64,000 nucleotides of DNA from Glycine soja (Eukaryota > Streptophyta > Magnoliopsida > Fabales > Fabaceae): assembly GCF_004193775.1 (NCBI RefSeq), contig NC_041010.1, forward strand, positions 42,025,562 to 42,089,561, in the 5' to 3' direction. How positions within the stretch are numbered: the stretch's first letter is position 1; each line of letters opens with the position of its first letter. The notes under the pieces are model-generated. The model was not told where the DNA came from and ran no database searches. It saw only the letters and a program-made list of their open reading frames with translations. Of this stretch, positions 1 through 14,193 are shown in pieces. Position numbers and translations under genes: made by a program.

Positions 1-1946
1 GCAGCTAGCAACTCCGTTTCTTTTCTTTAAAGGGTTTGGTATACATGGACAGTTTTACATCTTGTCTCTGTAAAGAGGACCAACATGAAAAAGAAAGTGG
101 TTTATTGAACATTTTCCTCTTTGTTCAGAATAGAATAGTCCAGACACATAATTTTATCTTTTTCTGTGATCCTTTTTTTCTTTTTTAATTTTTCACCCTT
201 TACGGATAATCTTATCTTGATTATGAAGAATCAAAATAGTAAATTCAATTTCGGGTTCTAAATATACATTAATGTTAAATATTCTAACAAAGATATTTAT
301 CCTGCATAATCATCCTACCTCAGATAAAATTGTCTCTATTAATTAAAAAATACATATATTCTCTGCAATAGAAAGAGTCAAGACTAGCTGAATATTCAGA
401 TTACCCTTATTTAATTTAATTCCATTCCCTCCTCGACAAAACAAATCAACAAATTATGTATTTGTCCTCGTCATCTAATCAAACCTTTTTTTCCTTTCTT
501 TCCATATCATCAAATCATCAAAACTCGAATCATGCAATAGGCATATATTCTCCTCCTTTTATAAAATCAATCTACACACTTCTAATGATAATAAAACCTA
601 TCATATCTTAATAAGACTCTTTATTCCTTAATCATTACAGGGGTTCCTTTAAGAATAAGGCAAATCCTCCGAACTTGGCCCTTGCTTTCATGTACTACTT
701 TATAAGAGGCCACATAGATAAGACCATAAGACCTAGGAATCCACATTTTGGCAACATCCCAAGATTCCTTGGTTTGAATTTGCATCATCATGCATATGAA
801 AACTGAGTTAGAAAGAAGTTGCATACTGCAGCTGCTTGAGCATGTATAAATAAGACGTGTACGGGTTAGGTTTAAAGCTTCAATAAACAGTATTTGCACG
901 AGACAGCGCACTTGTGTCTCTTCTTTTAACAAATGGTATAAGTAATGTTTTTAATCTGAAACAAGAAATCAAAAGAATCATATAAAAAACCAAAGTTATC
1001 AGAGCTAAAACATTGGAAATGGGAAAAGAAAGACTTGGGGATTGAGTTATGTAGATTTTGCTTTGAGGGTAGGGGACTGCCGAACCAAGAGCTTTATGAT
1101 CACTTTTTATAGTACAAAATAGTATATATCTATCTACTACTTGCTGTTCTTGTTGCTCACTGGAAAAAAAACAGAACATTCCTAACGTTAAAAAGTGGCA
1201 TAATCTACACCATGTTTTCATGTCCTCTCAACCTTTCATGGGATTTTTGAACTTGACTTTTGACAAGCTTGATGAAATGTATAGATTCTAAGGTTTTTAA
1301 TAATATTACAATATTTGGATGCATTAGACTTGTACTGTCCTCTGGACAAATGGAATTAGTAATATATAGCATGAGTGCATGAGGTGACAGTTTTGATATA
1401 TAAATAATAAAACCTAAAGGGTACATCATATAAAACAAAACAACAAAAAAGCCCCCCTCAAAGTGGACACATGCATGCCAAATATATATATATAAAAAAT
1501 TGTTACATAGATATTAGTTAATATATAGACATGAATCTATCTAATAATCTCTCCGTAAAGTTCAGAAGACAGATGGTAAAGAAAAAATAAAACTAACATT
1601 TCATTTTTACTGCCTGCAAATAAGTAACAGAGAACAATTGTATATTATAAGTTAACAATTATGTTTTTCTCTTTATAACCACAGAACATAAAGAGAGATG
1701 AACAAAACAACAAAGAGGTAATTAAAGTGTCGGATATATTTAAATTGAATTCTCTTCAAAACCAAATTAAACCAATAATATATAAGACTATAAGAGGGGA
1801 GGGAAGGGGATAGCTTTGAAACCTTGACTATATATGCTTTCTTCATTAACAAGATCTGGTTAAAACTTCTTTAGCTAAAGCATGCATGGCCCCGCAGATG
1901 GTGACACATGGAATAACCATTCTAAGGCTGAGAAAGAGAAGAGTGT

Positions 1947-1968
1947 GAGAGAGAGAGAGAGAGAGAGA
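1947..1968. repeat. GA microsatellite
   Basis: About ten GA units in an otherwise unannotated region. It is a simple sequence repeat with no visible gene context. Confidence 0.8.
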
Positions 1969-4424
1969 CAACCCCCTTACACTATGTAACAAAAGAAACA
2001 TTGTGGCATGCTGACAACATACAGAGAGAAAAATACAAAAAGAGATTTGTAGTAGTTTTATATTGAAGGGGTAGTTTGGTTGTCCATCAATTCCAAGCAT
2101 TCTTTGCTTAAAGAGAGAGTTAGCCCCCAGGAATAAAGCAAAGGACAAAAAAATAAAATAAGTGATGAGTTAAGTTGTTAAGGGTAAAGCACATTATCAC
2201 TTGTTGCCTAGAGTGCTGGCAACCTATAATAGCCAGCCAGTATCACACTCTCCTTTCCCAGGGCAAAAAGTGACATTAATTAGTTACCAGTCATAGCCGG
2301 TAGAAGTGTTGCTGTGTCTGGTTGCCGTACAAATTACTCTAATGGTGTGGTTTGTTTGGGTTACACACTCTCTGTGAATGCTTTAATAATTATTAGTCAG
2401 GGAAAGGAAGCAACAGAATAGCAAAACCAGAACAGCACAGTGCATATGAATTATTAGTTGAAAACAGGAGAAATAATTTTGCAAGAAAACAAAACATTGC
2501 ATTTTGAAATCTTTCCCTCATTTGATAATGCAAAAGTATAAAGGGAAAAGAAAAAAAACAAATGTGAGTTCCACCTACAAAGTGTTTCTTTCTCAATTAG
2601 AAAGAAAAAGTAAGAATATTTTTTTTAACTATCTAAAAGATATAAAAGTTTGTATATATCTCATCTCATATTTTTTTATTTAAAGTATTTATATAACTTT
2701 ATACACATATTACACCACATCTCATAATTTATGTAACTAAACATATTTTATACATATACAAAAGAGGCTGTTTTCAAATTGGCCTCCATAACCAATTGAT
2801 AATTAAGACACAACTTTATTATTATGTCGAAACTCGTCCAGAGGTAATTAAACAAGAAAAAATAAAATAAGTTTTCTTTCTTTTTTTATTGAGTAACCTA
2901 CCAAAAATCTTAAATAATTATCTTATTTTTTTCCTTCATTCAAAGGAACTTTTGTTTCCTAAATGTTATGGAACCATTTGACAAGATTGAAAAATCTTCC
3001 TTCAATTCCAATTACGATTTTGATTCTCCCACCCAGCCAAATGGGAAATTGCACTTAAACTCGTGCAAGCTGATTGGACCAAACGGTTCAGTTACCTACC
3101 CCTCAACTAATCAATCTCATCCTTCTTTTATCATTGTTTTTTCCTTTTTATTTTAGTTTGCATGTAACATTCACTGGCCCAAAAAAGCACACAGTTAGGT
3201 ACGATTCTAGTTCAGCAAATGAGCAGACAGAATAGCGAAGTGTCGTATTTTGAGCAGAGTATTTTCCAACAGTGCAGGAACTTTTGTCTCTTTTGAGATG
3301 TTTCTTTTTTCCTCCGTTTTATTTGGCTAACAACGACACGGAAAATTAAGTGTGTTTTTGTTTTTTAGTTGAACACTGAACGTTTAAGAAAAAGTAATAA
3401 TTTATTATGTTTTTACAAAATGGTACATCCAAATGCATGTCCACGGAATGAAACGCTAAAACAAGCATGACTTAAGTTATCAATTCAAAAATATGACAAT
3501 AAAGGTGAAGGCCTGAGAGTATTTATGTTTAATTCTTGTGTTGAAATCATGAATTCTTATGTTTAAGGAAAAATCACACTAAACTAATTTACTTTGTAGT
3601 TTGAATTCTGGTAAACCAAAGACAATGGACTAATTTAAATACAATGGTTAAATACACTTTAGATATAAGAAATGAGTTGTGTATTAATCGACCTTACAGG
3701 AAAATGAATTATGGTTAATTTCGGTTTGATTGGTCCAATCAAACTTATTAAAGGAGACTGATCAATGGAATTGCATCTAAGTTCAGCTCTCAGAATTGAA
3801 AATAGACGTTTTCATGCATTGTTATGCTAGAGTCTATCTAAAAATCTAGAATCATAGCTATATATAGTAGCATCATCTTTCAATTTTGACAAGTATGAAT
3901 TGGAAAAGCACTACTACTACTCTATACTTTCTTTTGATCGAATAAGCTTCATGCATGTAGTTTCTTGTCAAAGAAACTTGAGGCATTGATGAAGACAGTG
4001 ATGAACTTTTTATGAAAAGGATGATCACAAAAAGCACAAAACTCATCTAAGTTTAGAATAATCCGATAGCTAGTGATCTAGCTAGGTTTTAAAGTACGCT
4101 ACCAGTTAGTTTAGCATGGGAAAAATTTGTTGCACATGCAACCCTTTAAAGTTCAAACGTACGCTTAACATGGAAGGCAACGTTATTCTTTCTCTATTGA
4201 TTCTCCTTTAGAAAAATATATTTCCATATGCATGTTATTCTTTACTTTATAAGAAAACAAGCAAATACCATTCATTTGAGTATTATGAAAATTTTCACAT
4301 CGGATAAAATTCAAAAAATTGTACTTGAGAGAAAGATTCATAAACATGAGTCTTGTTATTTTGAATTAAAATATAATATTAGATTAAATTTAATTATGTG
4401 ATTATTCATGAATTATAATAATTG

Positions 4425-4426
<2 letters not shown>

Positions 4427-4456
<30 letters not shown>
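4427..4456. repeat. AT microsatellite
   Basis: About fifteen AT units within AT-rich intergenic DNA. Confidence 0.85.
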
Positions 4457-4460
<4 letters not shown>

Positions 4461-6429
4461 TTAATTATTGAAAAATAACTTATTGAACTCTCATATTATT
4501 AGGTACATATTTAATTAAGTGATTTTTCAAATTTTTTATTTTTCAGAAAATTTTAAAAAATTTTAAAATAAATTGTTTTAACACGTCTCTAGCCCATACG
4601 TGTTGTGGATGAATATTTAATACCATATTACCAGAGAACATGATCTCTAATTTGTTTTTTCTTTTAATAAAACACCAATAGTATTAAGAAAATTAATTAT
4701 ATATAGCATATATACATTTCAAAGAGATTACATGGCCCTCTTAGGATTGAATCTTAAATTTCATAACTAGTGTCATACATATAGACGACGGAATGTGTCA
4801 TTTTCTCTTCACAAATAATGAGCCATAATCCATACCGGAAAAATCAAGGGGAAGTACATGTCAAACATGACGATAGTAATAGCTAGACCATTATTGAATA
4901 ATGTGTATCTAGATGAAAACATAATAAAAAAATTATGTAGCTTGTGTCAGGATGCTTTTGCTGAAAAAGTTACAAAATTATGAAGGATAAATTGTAGAGA
5001 ATATGACATTTTGAATGAAGGATTAATTTGATATGGATTCATGGACATAGACACTGGTTTTACATAGTAAAGTTCGACTTGTTTAAGAATAAAGAGAAAA
5101 TGATGAGTACCAGTGCAGCTTGGATGATATTGATCATATTATTTGGTGATGACTGATTAGAATCTAGAAATTCTCTCTTCAAAGGTGGACTGTGCCTTAG
5201 TATATGCGTATACATTTTTATAAAAAAATTTATGTTATCATTCATGTTTATACTTTTATTTTTTTATATATTTATAAAATTATCACATAACTTATTTGAT
5301 TGAAGATTAACTATAATTATTATTAAGTTATGCAAATTTACTTTTAATAGTATACATTTGAAGATTTATACTATTATTATTAATTATTTATTGACTTATA
5401 AAGAAGATATTTAATATCTTTAATTATGTTTATTATGCATATATATTTCCTCCTTTCTTAGATATAAAATTATTTTTCTACTAATTATCCTAACTGAATT
5501 TAAGGATTTTTTTTATGCATAAGAATTGAATACAATATAAAAAAATTTATTAAAATTTACACAATTAATTGAATTAATTAAACCTCTTTGATACTTTCTT
5601 AAAAAATATAAATTAATTAAAAGAGTGTTGAGAAATGAAAAGAGTACATATTATCATTTATTTAATACTTTCAACAAAGAAAAACAAAATAGAACTAAAA
5701 TAAAAAAATTGATCCAATTCAATATGCAAATACCCTAATATGATGCATCCTTAAGTTAAATAATTCCCTGCAAGTTGAGTTACACAAAACGGATTCTCAA
5801 GTCACGCGCTCTAATTATATTTTCGTTTTTTTAGTAATCATTTTATTAGCATGTAACATAGATAGTATTACTAACTTTGATGATGACTTATTTTTGTTCA
5901 TCAGATGTGTGCATATTAGAAATTTTCATATCATATTTAATTTCTATAGATAATTTTTTTTTTCCACAATACTCATAGTTTAAGATATTATTTAAAAAAA
6001 CTTAAATTGATCCTATCCGAACCAACCTATTGATTTGTTACATGTTTTTTAATTTAAGTATATATTCTTTTTAATTATTATTATTATAAATTTAAAACAA
6101 AAACTTAAAAATTATACAAATTAAACATGCTAATAAATTATTTCCAAAAAAAACTATAAATTAAAACATGAAAATTATAATTAAACCTACATCTAATGTT
6201 CTAAAATAGTTCCACATCCCGCCATTGGATCAAAACCCAGACCCTGACATGTGGGGCCCAAATGTTTCTCTCTTTCTCTCTCAAAAACATTTTCTGTCAA
6301 ACTTAACGCCCAAACCTGATGATACCGTCACCCTTCAAATATATATTCGACAACCTCAAACACTGTCTCCCTCTTCTCCTGGTTTCATTTTCTCGCTTCA
6401 AAATATCGTAACCCCCCCCCACACTCTTG

Positions 6430-7918
6430 TCTTCCTCTGCTGCATTTCCCAGCTCAGCATTTTCTCGCGTGTCAGTGTTGTTTTTCTTTCCATGGCATTT
6501 CCACTTACTCTGTAAACTGACAGAGCATGTATGAGCTGTGTGCAACTGCCTGCGAAATCTTTGTTGTTTTGCATTGCGATATGATAGAACTCGACAACTG
6601 AGTCTCAGATCCCAATTAAGCAAATTTTTCCCATGCGAAAAATGACAACATAGCAAAGCACGATTTTTGTTGTTGTTGTGGTGGGGTGCGGGTAGCAGCT
6701 TCGAAAGCGAAATAAAAACGTGTGTCTGCGATGCAGAACCATCGATGTGGTCGAGGGAAGAAAAACTAGTATAGAAGATTCTCAATGAGTGCAGAGAGAC
6801 AAAGCACAAGAAGAAGCAGTTGAGGTTTCCTTGGTAAGTCGTTTTACAATACTTATTATTACTATTATCTAAATGACATCACACAATTTTTTTTTTCTTC
6901 TTCTTCTTATTTATGTCTCTTTGCCTCCCTCATTAACCGCTTTCATTTTCATCCTCCGACGAACATTTCTTCACGTTCACCCTCTTTGTTTAATGTGACA
7001 ATAACCTTGTTTTCGTTTGTATTAATTATTCTTTCCAATGAGTAATAATAGCACTAGATGGGTTTGTTTCTCTCTTATCTCGGTGAGCGGGGATTGATTG
7101 TGATTTACACAAAAGCTAAAGAGAGAATCAGAAGGAGAAGACGGGTGCGTGAGGGACGTGTCAGAAAACTTCGGCTTCGACACGCTTTACTTTTTTAATT
7201 TTTAGTTTTCGATTTCTGTATGTACGATAAAGCACCAACCCCACATTACTACTTATTCTTACTTATTATTACCATTCAGTAAGTAGTGCCATTGTATGCA
7301 ACTATTCTTTGATCATTCATTCTTCTAAAGAGGATGGATGAATGAAAGAGTCTTCAGTAGTCTTTGCATTTATTCGCAATTGAAGAATTGCCTCCGTTTT
7401 GTTTCTTTCTGATTTCAATTATTATTATTTTTCCCTTCTTTTCGGTTTTCGGGGTGGCTATAGCTTTTGCTCTTGCTCTGATCCCGAGCCATGTTCGAGA
7501 TTGCTTTTCCTTTTTGTATTTTTAGCTAAGGACCATTTTGTTTCTCGTGAAGGATATTGTTATTTCGTTAGTTGCATTCTAACTTGTTGCTTCTTCCAGT
7601 TCTTCTTTATTTTGGTGCCTTCTTTTTCTTGTCTCTAACCATTGCTTTTACTTACCAGAAATGGCCATTCTCTGCCACTGTTTTATTCAATGAAAGTGAT
7701 TCCCTCCTCCTATTTTCATCTCTCAAGTCTCAACTTTATTATCCTAAATTGCTTTCTTAGTCTGTTTTGTTCTTTTATGTTTTATTTTTTTAACATAAAA
7801 AACTAACAATGGCATGCATACTGATATATGGTGTCTGAACTTTTGACGCTTTTTTTGTGTTTAACCATGAATGCTCTTCTTTGTTGTTCAGGAGAATAAT
7901 CAGTGAGAAGTGGTGAAA
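6430..7918 (+). other. 5' leader of the BRX gene with a leader intron
   Basis: The leader has a good donor (TTG|GTAAGT, exon end 6833) and a pyrimidine-rich acceptor (TTGTTCAG, exon start 7892), leaving a 27-base leader segment before the ATG at 7919. The upstream limit is a guess. The antisense open frame of 168 codons here looks like a by-product of base composition. Confidence 0.5.
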
Positions 7919-10900
7919 ATGTTTACATGCATTGCGTGTACGAAGCAAGCGGCGGAGGAGAAGGAAGAAGAAGAAGAGGGTGAGAGTGGCACAACGAGTA
8001 CAAATAAAGAAGCCGTCAAAAGCCTGAGTGCTCAGGTTCTTAGTCTTCACACCCTACAAACATTTTTCTTTAGGTGAAAACAAACAAAATCAAACCCAAT
8101 ATTGGGTGGGACCACCCCTTTTCAATCTTTTACCTCCACGTAATAATAATATACCTAGCTACATACTGAGTACTGCCTACGTACAAATTCACACAACCAA
8201 CAATTTTAATAATTTTAATGCAAGTGATAATAGTTTATATTTTTTAATTAGTAATTTGATATTTATAATTTTATGTATGTATGAGAGGGGTCACTCTTGT
8301 TTTGGTTTAGGATGACGTAAGATGTGTTGTTGTGTTGTGTTTTTGGGCAATTTTTTCTGTTGAGTGATGGTCCACTTCCACTCCCACGGTTTGGTCCATT
8401 AATTGGGTTTTTATTTTCATGCATGTGGTTATGTGGTGGTGCTGCGGGGCTGACCTGACGTGACCATATAGCAATAGCATCGTAAACGAATCAAGTGGGT
8501 TCTATTCTAGTGGCTTATTCTCTCTCTCTCTCTCTAGAGCTAGAAATTACGGAACCAACTTGTCAAGTAGGTTCCCAAGTACCCTTTTTGGCTACTTATA
8601 ATTGCACATGAGATGAGACCAGAGGAGCAAGGTGGTTTGATTCAGACTTTATAATAGTGCTCATTTCCAATGTAATAGCTAGAGCTGGCGGAAGATTTTT
8701 ATTTTTTACCATCTAATGTGCCAATTTTTTTTATTTATCATTTGACTGGAGGTATAGCACTATAGCCTAAAGTAAGTACTTTTGGATTATTCACTTATCG
8801 TTGATTTACCATTACCTTAATTTACCCACTTTTTTGTTTTTGTTTTTGGGTGTAAAGGCATTTGTGTGGTGAAAATTAAAATCTTCTTTGATTTGGGATG
8901 ATGGGAAGTGTAGCAGTGGCATTGTGGCAACATGTTCCACATTCCGCGGTTTAAGTAATGTTTGGAAAAGATGCCTAGCACAGAAGGGGATGCTATATTC
9001 GTATCTTCGTGTGGCCCATCCTTGAATTCTTGTCGTCCCTAAAATTTTCTATTATGTGCATATGCAAAATATATGGATATTTATTTATTATTATGGGAGA
9101 AAAATACATTTACATTTATTAATGTTCTCAACAAAATACTAGTAGGTCCTTTAGAAGTAGAGGACCAATGTGTTTGAGTGAGTTGTTTTTCATTGTTTCT
9201 TTTAAGGCAGGCTTACAGTGTGTTTGAATTAGTTTCTTCACAAGAAATAATCAATTATTTTTTCATGGAAAAGATAAAACAACACATAATTGTTTTTACT
9301 TTTTTTATTTTTATAATATGACCATGATTTTATGAGATAGAGTTGATTTTTGTGTGTTATCTCCTATAACGGTGATTGTGGATTGTAACCGTAATTATAG
9401 ATTAATCAAGACTCGTTATGAAGAGAACGGTTACAAATGATTGAAAGTAGGTTGACCGTTACCTCATCTTCATGTTTATCATTCATCCTTGTGAGTAAAT
9501 GTTACATGCAATTTTAAGCTAAGCGCCCAACTTTTAAAAAGATGTGAGAACCTTGCTTGAAATATCAGATTAGAGAGACTTGTATGTGAGGCACGTTCTG
9601 ATGCCCAACCTATAACTATTTTGAACCATATGTTTGTGATTTGTGTGAAAATGTTGACAAGTAATATTTGGATAGATATTGTTGGAGATTTCTACAAACA
9701 GGAAATGCTTTCCATTGGGAGTACATAGATATATATATAAGGTTCCTATATATAATGGACTTTCATGTTCACTCATGTTGTTGTCATCCACTTGTATCCT
9801 ATGCCCAAGTACATTCTCCACCATACCAGCTGTAAAGTATTGCACGATGCTTCGAAAATGACACAATTCTGAAACCGTAAGACTCGTCCAAACATACATT
9901 TTTTAATTTATGTTTCAGAACCTCCAGACTTAGTTTCCCTACTCTTCCCATGTATGCCATTTGACAAACACTTCTGCTCCCATGCTCTATTGAAATATGG
10001 TACATGTCTCTAAATTATTTAGCGTATTTTAGTTTTTTTTTTGTATCAATATTGATCAACTAAATTGCTTTTGAGAATGGAGAATTTTAATTGCATTATT
10101 TGTATTTTCTTCTTGCAAGTTGAGAATTGGTTTCTCTATATATAATTTTTTGTCCATAATTCAGCAAAAAAATAATAAAAATAACACTTTTAGTTTTTTG
10201 TCCATCAACGGCATCTCTGAACTAGACAATTATATTGGATTTTTAAAATGAAGGGAATATTTGAAGGGGGATCTACATTGTTAGCAGTAGGGGAAAGTAC
10301 AGCACTCAGGTGTTTTGAATGCTTTTTCTTAAGTGCTAAAAGAATATTTTTAAATTCTCCCTCCCCCCCCCCCCCATTAGATGCTTCCTAATTTTAGGTG
10401 TCAATGGTCAAAATCATAGATGCAGAAACTATGTAACTATTCAAGAATCTCAATTTTCTAAAAGTTTGAGATATTCTGTTAAAGTAGCATGATCTGTAAA
10501 AGTAGGTTTACATGAAGGCGTAGTGTTGACCAAGTACATGCATGTATAATGTAACTTTTGAAAATAAATATACAATACAGTTATATTCGTCTTGAAATAA
10601 TTTTAATTCACTTTTATGTAACAGTGTTCTGATGGCACGTTTCACGTCTAAATTTATCGTTTGGTTGCGTGTTATGATAAGACGGTTAATAATCAATCTT
10701 AAATAATTGTTCAATTGAAAGTATCTTATCTCTTGCCATTTCAAAATGTCCATCTGTAGCTAGATAGATAGATAGGTATGATTTTTGTTCTTATTAATTT
10801 TAGATTTTCATCCAAAAAGGACTTATTTGCTTATCAAATGTCACTTGTCATTAATTTTGTATGTTTCTCACAAAATAGGTATCTATGGTACATAATTAAA

Positions 10901-12964
10901 ACTTTCATTGCATTGGATGTTAATTTGATTTTTGATTTTTCTTACTGCATATGCAGTTAAAGGATATGGCACTGAAGTTTTCAGGTGCCTACAAGCAGTG
11001 CAAACCTTGCACAGGGTCTAGTACCTACAAGAATGGACAGAGGTCATATCCTGACTTTGACACCATTTCAGAAGGGGTTCCATACCCTTATATTGGAGGT
11101 GCAAGCTCAACTTCAACCCCTGCTTGGGACTTCACAAGCTCCAATTTCCCTGGTGGTAGATCAGACCAAAGATTTATGGGGAGATTCAGTGGTGATAGGA
11201 CCCCTAGAGGGCCTCAATCAGCACCAGCCTCTGATGTAGTAGTTGTTGAGGATGAGGATGAAACCAAGGAGTGGATGGCACAGGTGGAACCAGGGGTTCA
11301 CATTACCTTTGTGTCTCTTCCTAATGGGGGAAATGATCTCAAAAGAATTCGCTTCAGGTATGTTGAGAACTCACAAACCTTTTAAAAAAAGTTCCAAGGT
11401 TTTACTAATTTTTTTTATCTTTGATTCTTTATTCAGACCCTTAAATATAAACCTATTCAAACTAAATTGGATATTCAATTGTTGGCTTAACTCTGCATTG
11501 TTGCCACTGCCTTTTGACATTTGTAAAGATAGATTTAAAAGTAGGAGCCAAAAGATTTAGTTGCAATATGTCCTAAGTTGCGAAAGAATACGTACCTGCG
11601 AGGCCTTAATTTTATACAAAAGAATATTATTAATTGTTTTACTAATGTTTGATCCTTGATTCTTTATTCATACCATTAAATAATAAACCTATTCAAACTA
11701 AATTGTTTATTAATTGTTGGCCTAACTCTGCATTGTTGCCACTTCCCTTGACATTTGATTCCATTTGTAAAGATAGATTTGAAAGTGGGAGCCACTAGAT
11801 TTAGTTGCAATAGTCCTAAGTTGTGAAAGGATGCGTACCTTCAAGAATATTATTAATTGTTTTTCTAATGTTAGATCTTTGTTTCTTTATTGAGACCATT
11901 TGTATATGAGAATTTTAGTTGTTGAAAAAGTTAATTATCCAGTAGGAGCAAAGACTTATAATAGTTAGCATTTACATTTGAAGCCGAGAGATTTTCGACA
12001 AGTGGCAAGCTCAAAAATGGTGGGGTGAGAATTATGACAGAATCATGGAACTTTACAACGTGCAGAGATTCAATCGACAAGCTCTCAACACTCCTTCAAG
12101 ATCTGAGGATGAGGTAATCTACAACTTTTTACACCAATATGATGTTAAGTTGTTAACATTCCATTTCATTGACCTTGTTATTTAATTTGTATGAAAAAAA
12201 CCGTAACAATACCAACCTCCATGTTTGTCACTGGCATGAGAAGATTTAGCTTTTTTCTTCCTCAACAAATATATTGGGTCTAGATTTTTCAATGTGCATT
12301 ATTCATTGCCTTTGAACAGCGAAGAGATTCTTCTTACTCAAGAATGACATCTGGACAAGATAGCCCCATGCACTCCATGTCTTTAAAGGGTTGGACACCA
12401 AGGAATCACTATAAACCCTCAGGGAATAACCCTTCTGAAGCTATGGAACAAGGCAGTGGTGGTGGCCAAGACTTCCATGCAGCAGCTTCTTCCGTGGAAG
12501 CATCAAGGACAACCACCTCTTCTAGAGACGAGCGTTCAATGAGCAATGCCAGTGACTTGGAGACTGAATGGATAGAGCAAGATGAACCTGGAGTCTACAT
12601 CACAATCAGGCAATTAGCTGATGGAACAAAGGAGCTTCGCCGTGTCAGATTCAGGTAAATAATAATAATATCATGCATGTTCCTAGTTTTGTAGTGGTTC
12701 CTCCACAAAATCATGTGACATGTTCCTAGGAACATGTACTTAATTTGATGAAATGGTCTTTTAGATTGTATGATGTACCATGTTCCCAAATTTCATAAAA
12801 GTTAAAATTTTCATCTAGAGAGTAAGCTAACTTTATTTTTAGAAGGTTATTACTAATTTGATTGTTTTATCAACTCTGTCTGCAGCCGGGAGAGATTTGG
12901 GGAGGGACATGCAAAGAAATGGTGGGAAGACAACAGAGAAAGAATACAAGCTCAATATCTTTGA
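7919..12964 (+). CDS. BRX-like: BREVIS RADIX family protein (BRX or BRX-like), 353 aa
   Basis: Exons: 7919-8035, 10957-11357, 11984-12113, 12320-12654 and 12886-12964. All introns are GT-AG and the frame closes at TGA with 353 codons, the usual family length (about 340-370). The protein starts MFTCIAC, the conserved cysteine-bearing N-terminus tied to membrane association. A second conserved block, KDMALKFSGAYKQCKPCTG, lies at about residues 41-60. Two BRX domains follow, at about 143-199 (EWMAQVEPGVHITF) and 298-352 (EWIEQDEPGVYITI), each with the paired Trp motif. Family knowledge: BRX proteins sit at the plasma membrane in a polar pattern and tune auxin transport, brassinosteroid response and root protophloem formation; the BRX domain mediates protein-protein contacts. 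Residues between the domains are Ser-rich. Which paralogue this is cannot be settled without a tree. Confidence 0.93.
8036..10956 (+). other. Long first coding intron of the BRX gene
   Basis: A 2.9-kb intron between CAG|GTTCTT and ATGCAG|TTA. It holds a 13- to 14-base C run near 10363-10376, many poly-T tracts, and a stretch (9570-10005) open on the minus strand but with no recognised domain. No gene is called inside it. Confidence 0.8.
11396..11903 (+). repeat. Tandem duplication inside BRX intron 2
   Basis: Two diverged direct copies of about 220 bp, with their shared core at roughly 11396-11595 and 11634-11840. A partial third copy lies at about 11842-11903. Shared landmarks are TTGATTCTTTATTCA, CCTATTCAAACTAAATT, AACTCTGCATTGTTGCCACT and GATTTAGTTGCAAT. 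The copies have point changes and small indels, so the event is not recent. Confidence 0.85.
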
Positions 12965-13520
12965 AGTGTTGTGGCATTGAAGAGAAGTGGGTTCCTCAAT
13001 TTTGTTTCCTAGAGATTGTATGTGGTTAACTCCATCTTATGGGAGTGGAGTTGTATACAGAAAACTAGCATTCTCACTTTACCAATACCATTGGTGATGG
13101 TCTTATGGCATTAATTAAAATTGTTGATACCCTCACAAACAATGCAAGCCCAGAATTTGGTATTTAAGGGTCAGTTGCCATGGTATTGGGAGGTCTAATC
13201 TTGCATATTAAATATAGATGTATTTATTCACCCACCTCTTCTCTCTTTATTATCTTTTTTTATCTTCTCGGAATGCTTTTGCGGTCATTGTTTATGTTTT
13301 GATTAATCATTTGTTTATTTTGGTCACTTAAGAAGAATTGCTATTTGTCTTTGCGTGAATTAATTTCAAAGCAAGTGAAAACACCATTAGTTAATGCTTA
13401 TGCGGGTGCTAAACTGCTAAGCTATTCTTGACAGGTTACAATTCGAAGAGGACTAGAAAATGCTAAGTTATAATGCTTGAACTGTAAGCATTACTCTTTG
13501 ATTTGCCGAGTGTTTTTCGT

Positions 13521-13662
13521 TTATGGGAGCTAAACAAAAATAAAACGAAACTAGTAGATATGAATTAGGGGTCGCTTAGTAAGCAGAGTTATATATTGGT
13601 TAAGAAAAACAAAACAAAAAAAGTATTTGATAAGTTTAGAAATAAATAGTATTTAATATATA
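13521..13662 (+). repeat. Direct repeat, copy 1
   Basis: About 140 bp matching 14785-14915, with shared strings such as TAAACAAA, ATAAAACGA, AGTAGATATGAA and AATAAATA. Identity is moderate and copy 2 has gaps. The copies lie about 1.25 kb apart in the same orientation. Confidence 0.75.
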
Positions 13663-14193
13663 GAAAATATTACAATTTCTTTAATAGTTTTTTTAGGTAC
13701 TAGCTAATAATTTTAGTTCATGTTCATGGCATTGTCATTCTTGTTACAAATAACACAATGAAAATAGGAATGTTAACATCTTGAAGAGAATTTTGGTTAT
13801 TCTATGTGTATTTGTTTTCGAGAATGCAAATAAAAGATAAATTTTTTTAATTAAAATAGAGTGTAAAAGATGTGAGTAAAAAAATTATAAAATTTAATTT
13901 TAATATTATTTTCATCTTAAAAAAAAACAAACACAACCTATAGGTCGTTTCTAAACCTTTGAATGGACTTCATTTATTTTCTCCCTCCCCCAAGCAATAA
14001 TAATGTGAAAAACGACATTCATGATGACCGGATGATTGTTACATGCAAAATTAAAATACAACCAATAAATGACAATGAATTTTGTTTTAAAAAAAAGTAA
14101 TGATCTCCAAGGCTAATATTTGATGAACTAACAAATTTATCAATAATAGAATCAAGGAGTTACCATTGTAAAAAAGACTCTTGAAATCATATA

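Larger units (their letters stand above)
1..6400. other. Gene-poor region upstream of the BRX gene
   Basis: AT-rich sequence in which I recognise no gene. The open frames are short, sit on both strands and resemble no family I know. It contains a GA dinucleotide run near 1947-1968, an AT run near 4427-4456 and many poly-T/poly-A tracts. The final kilobase is probably the distal promoter of the BRX gene; no convincing TATA box was found. Confidence 0.6.

Noticed and set aside
621..932. 103-codon minus-strand open frame near the window start
   Set aside because: No family resemblance, and codon choice follows local AT richness.
6303..6809. 168-codon minus-strand open frame
   Set aside because: It lies antisense to the presumed BRX leader, is rich in low-complexity Ser/Asn/Arg stretches and resembles no family.
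9570..10005. Overlapping minus-strand open frames in BRX intron 1
   Set aside because: Two frames would have to be joined and no domain is recognised; possibly a decayed element.
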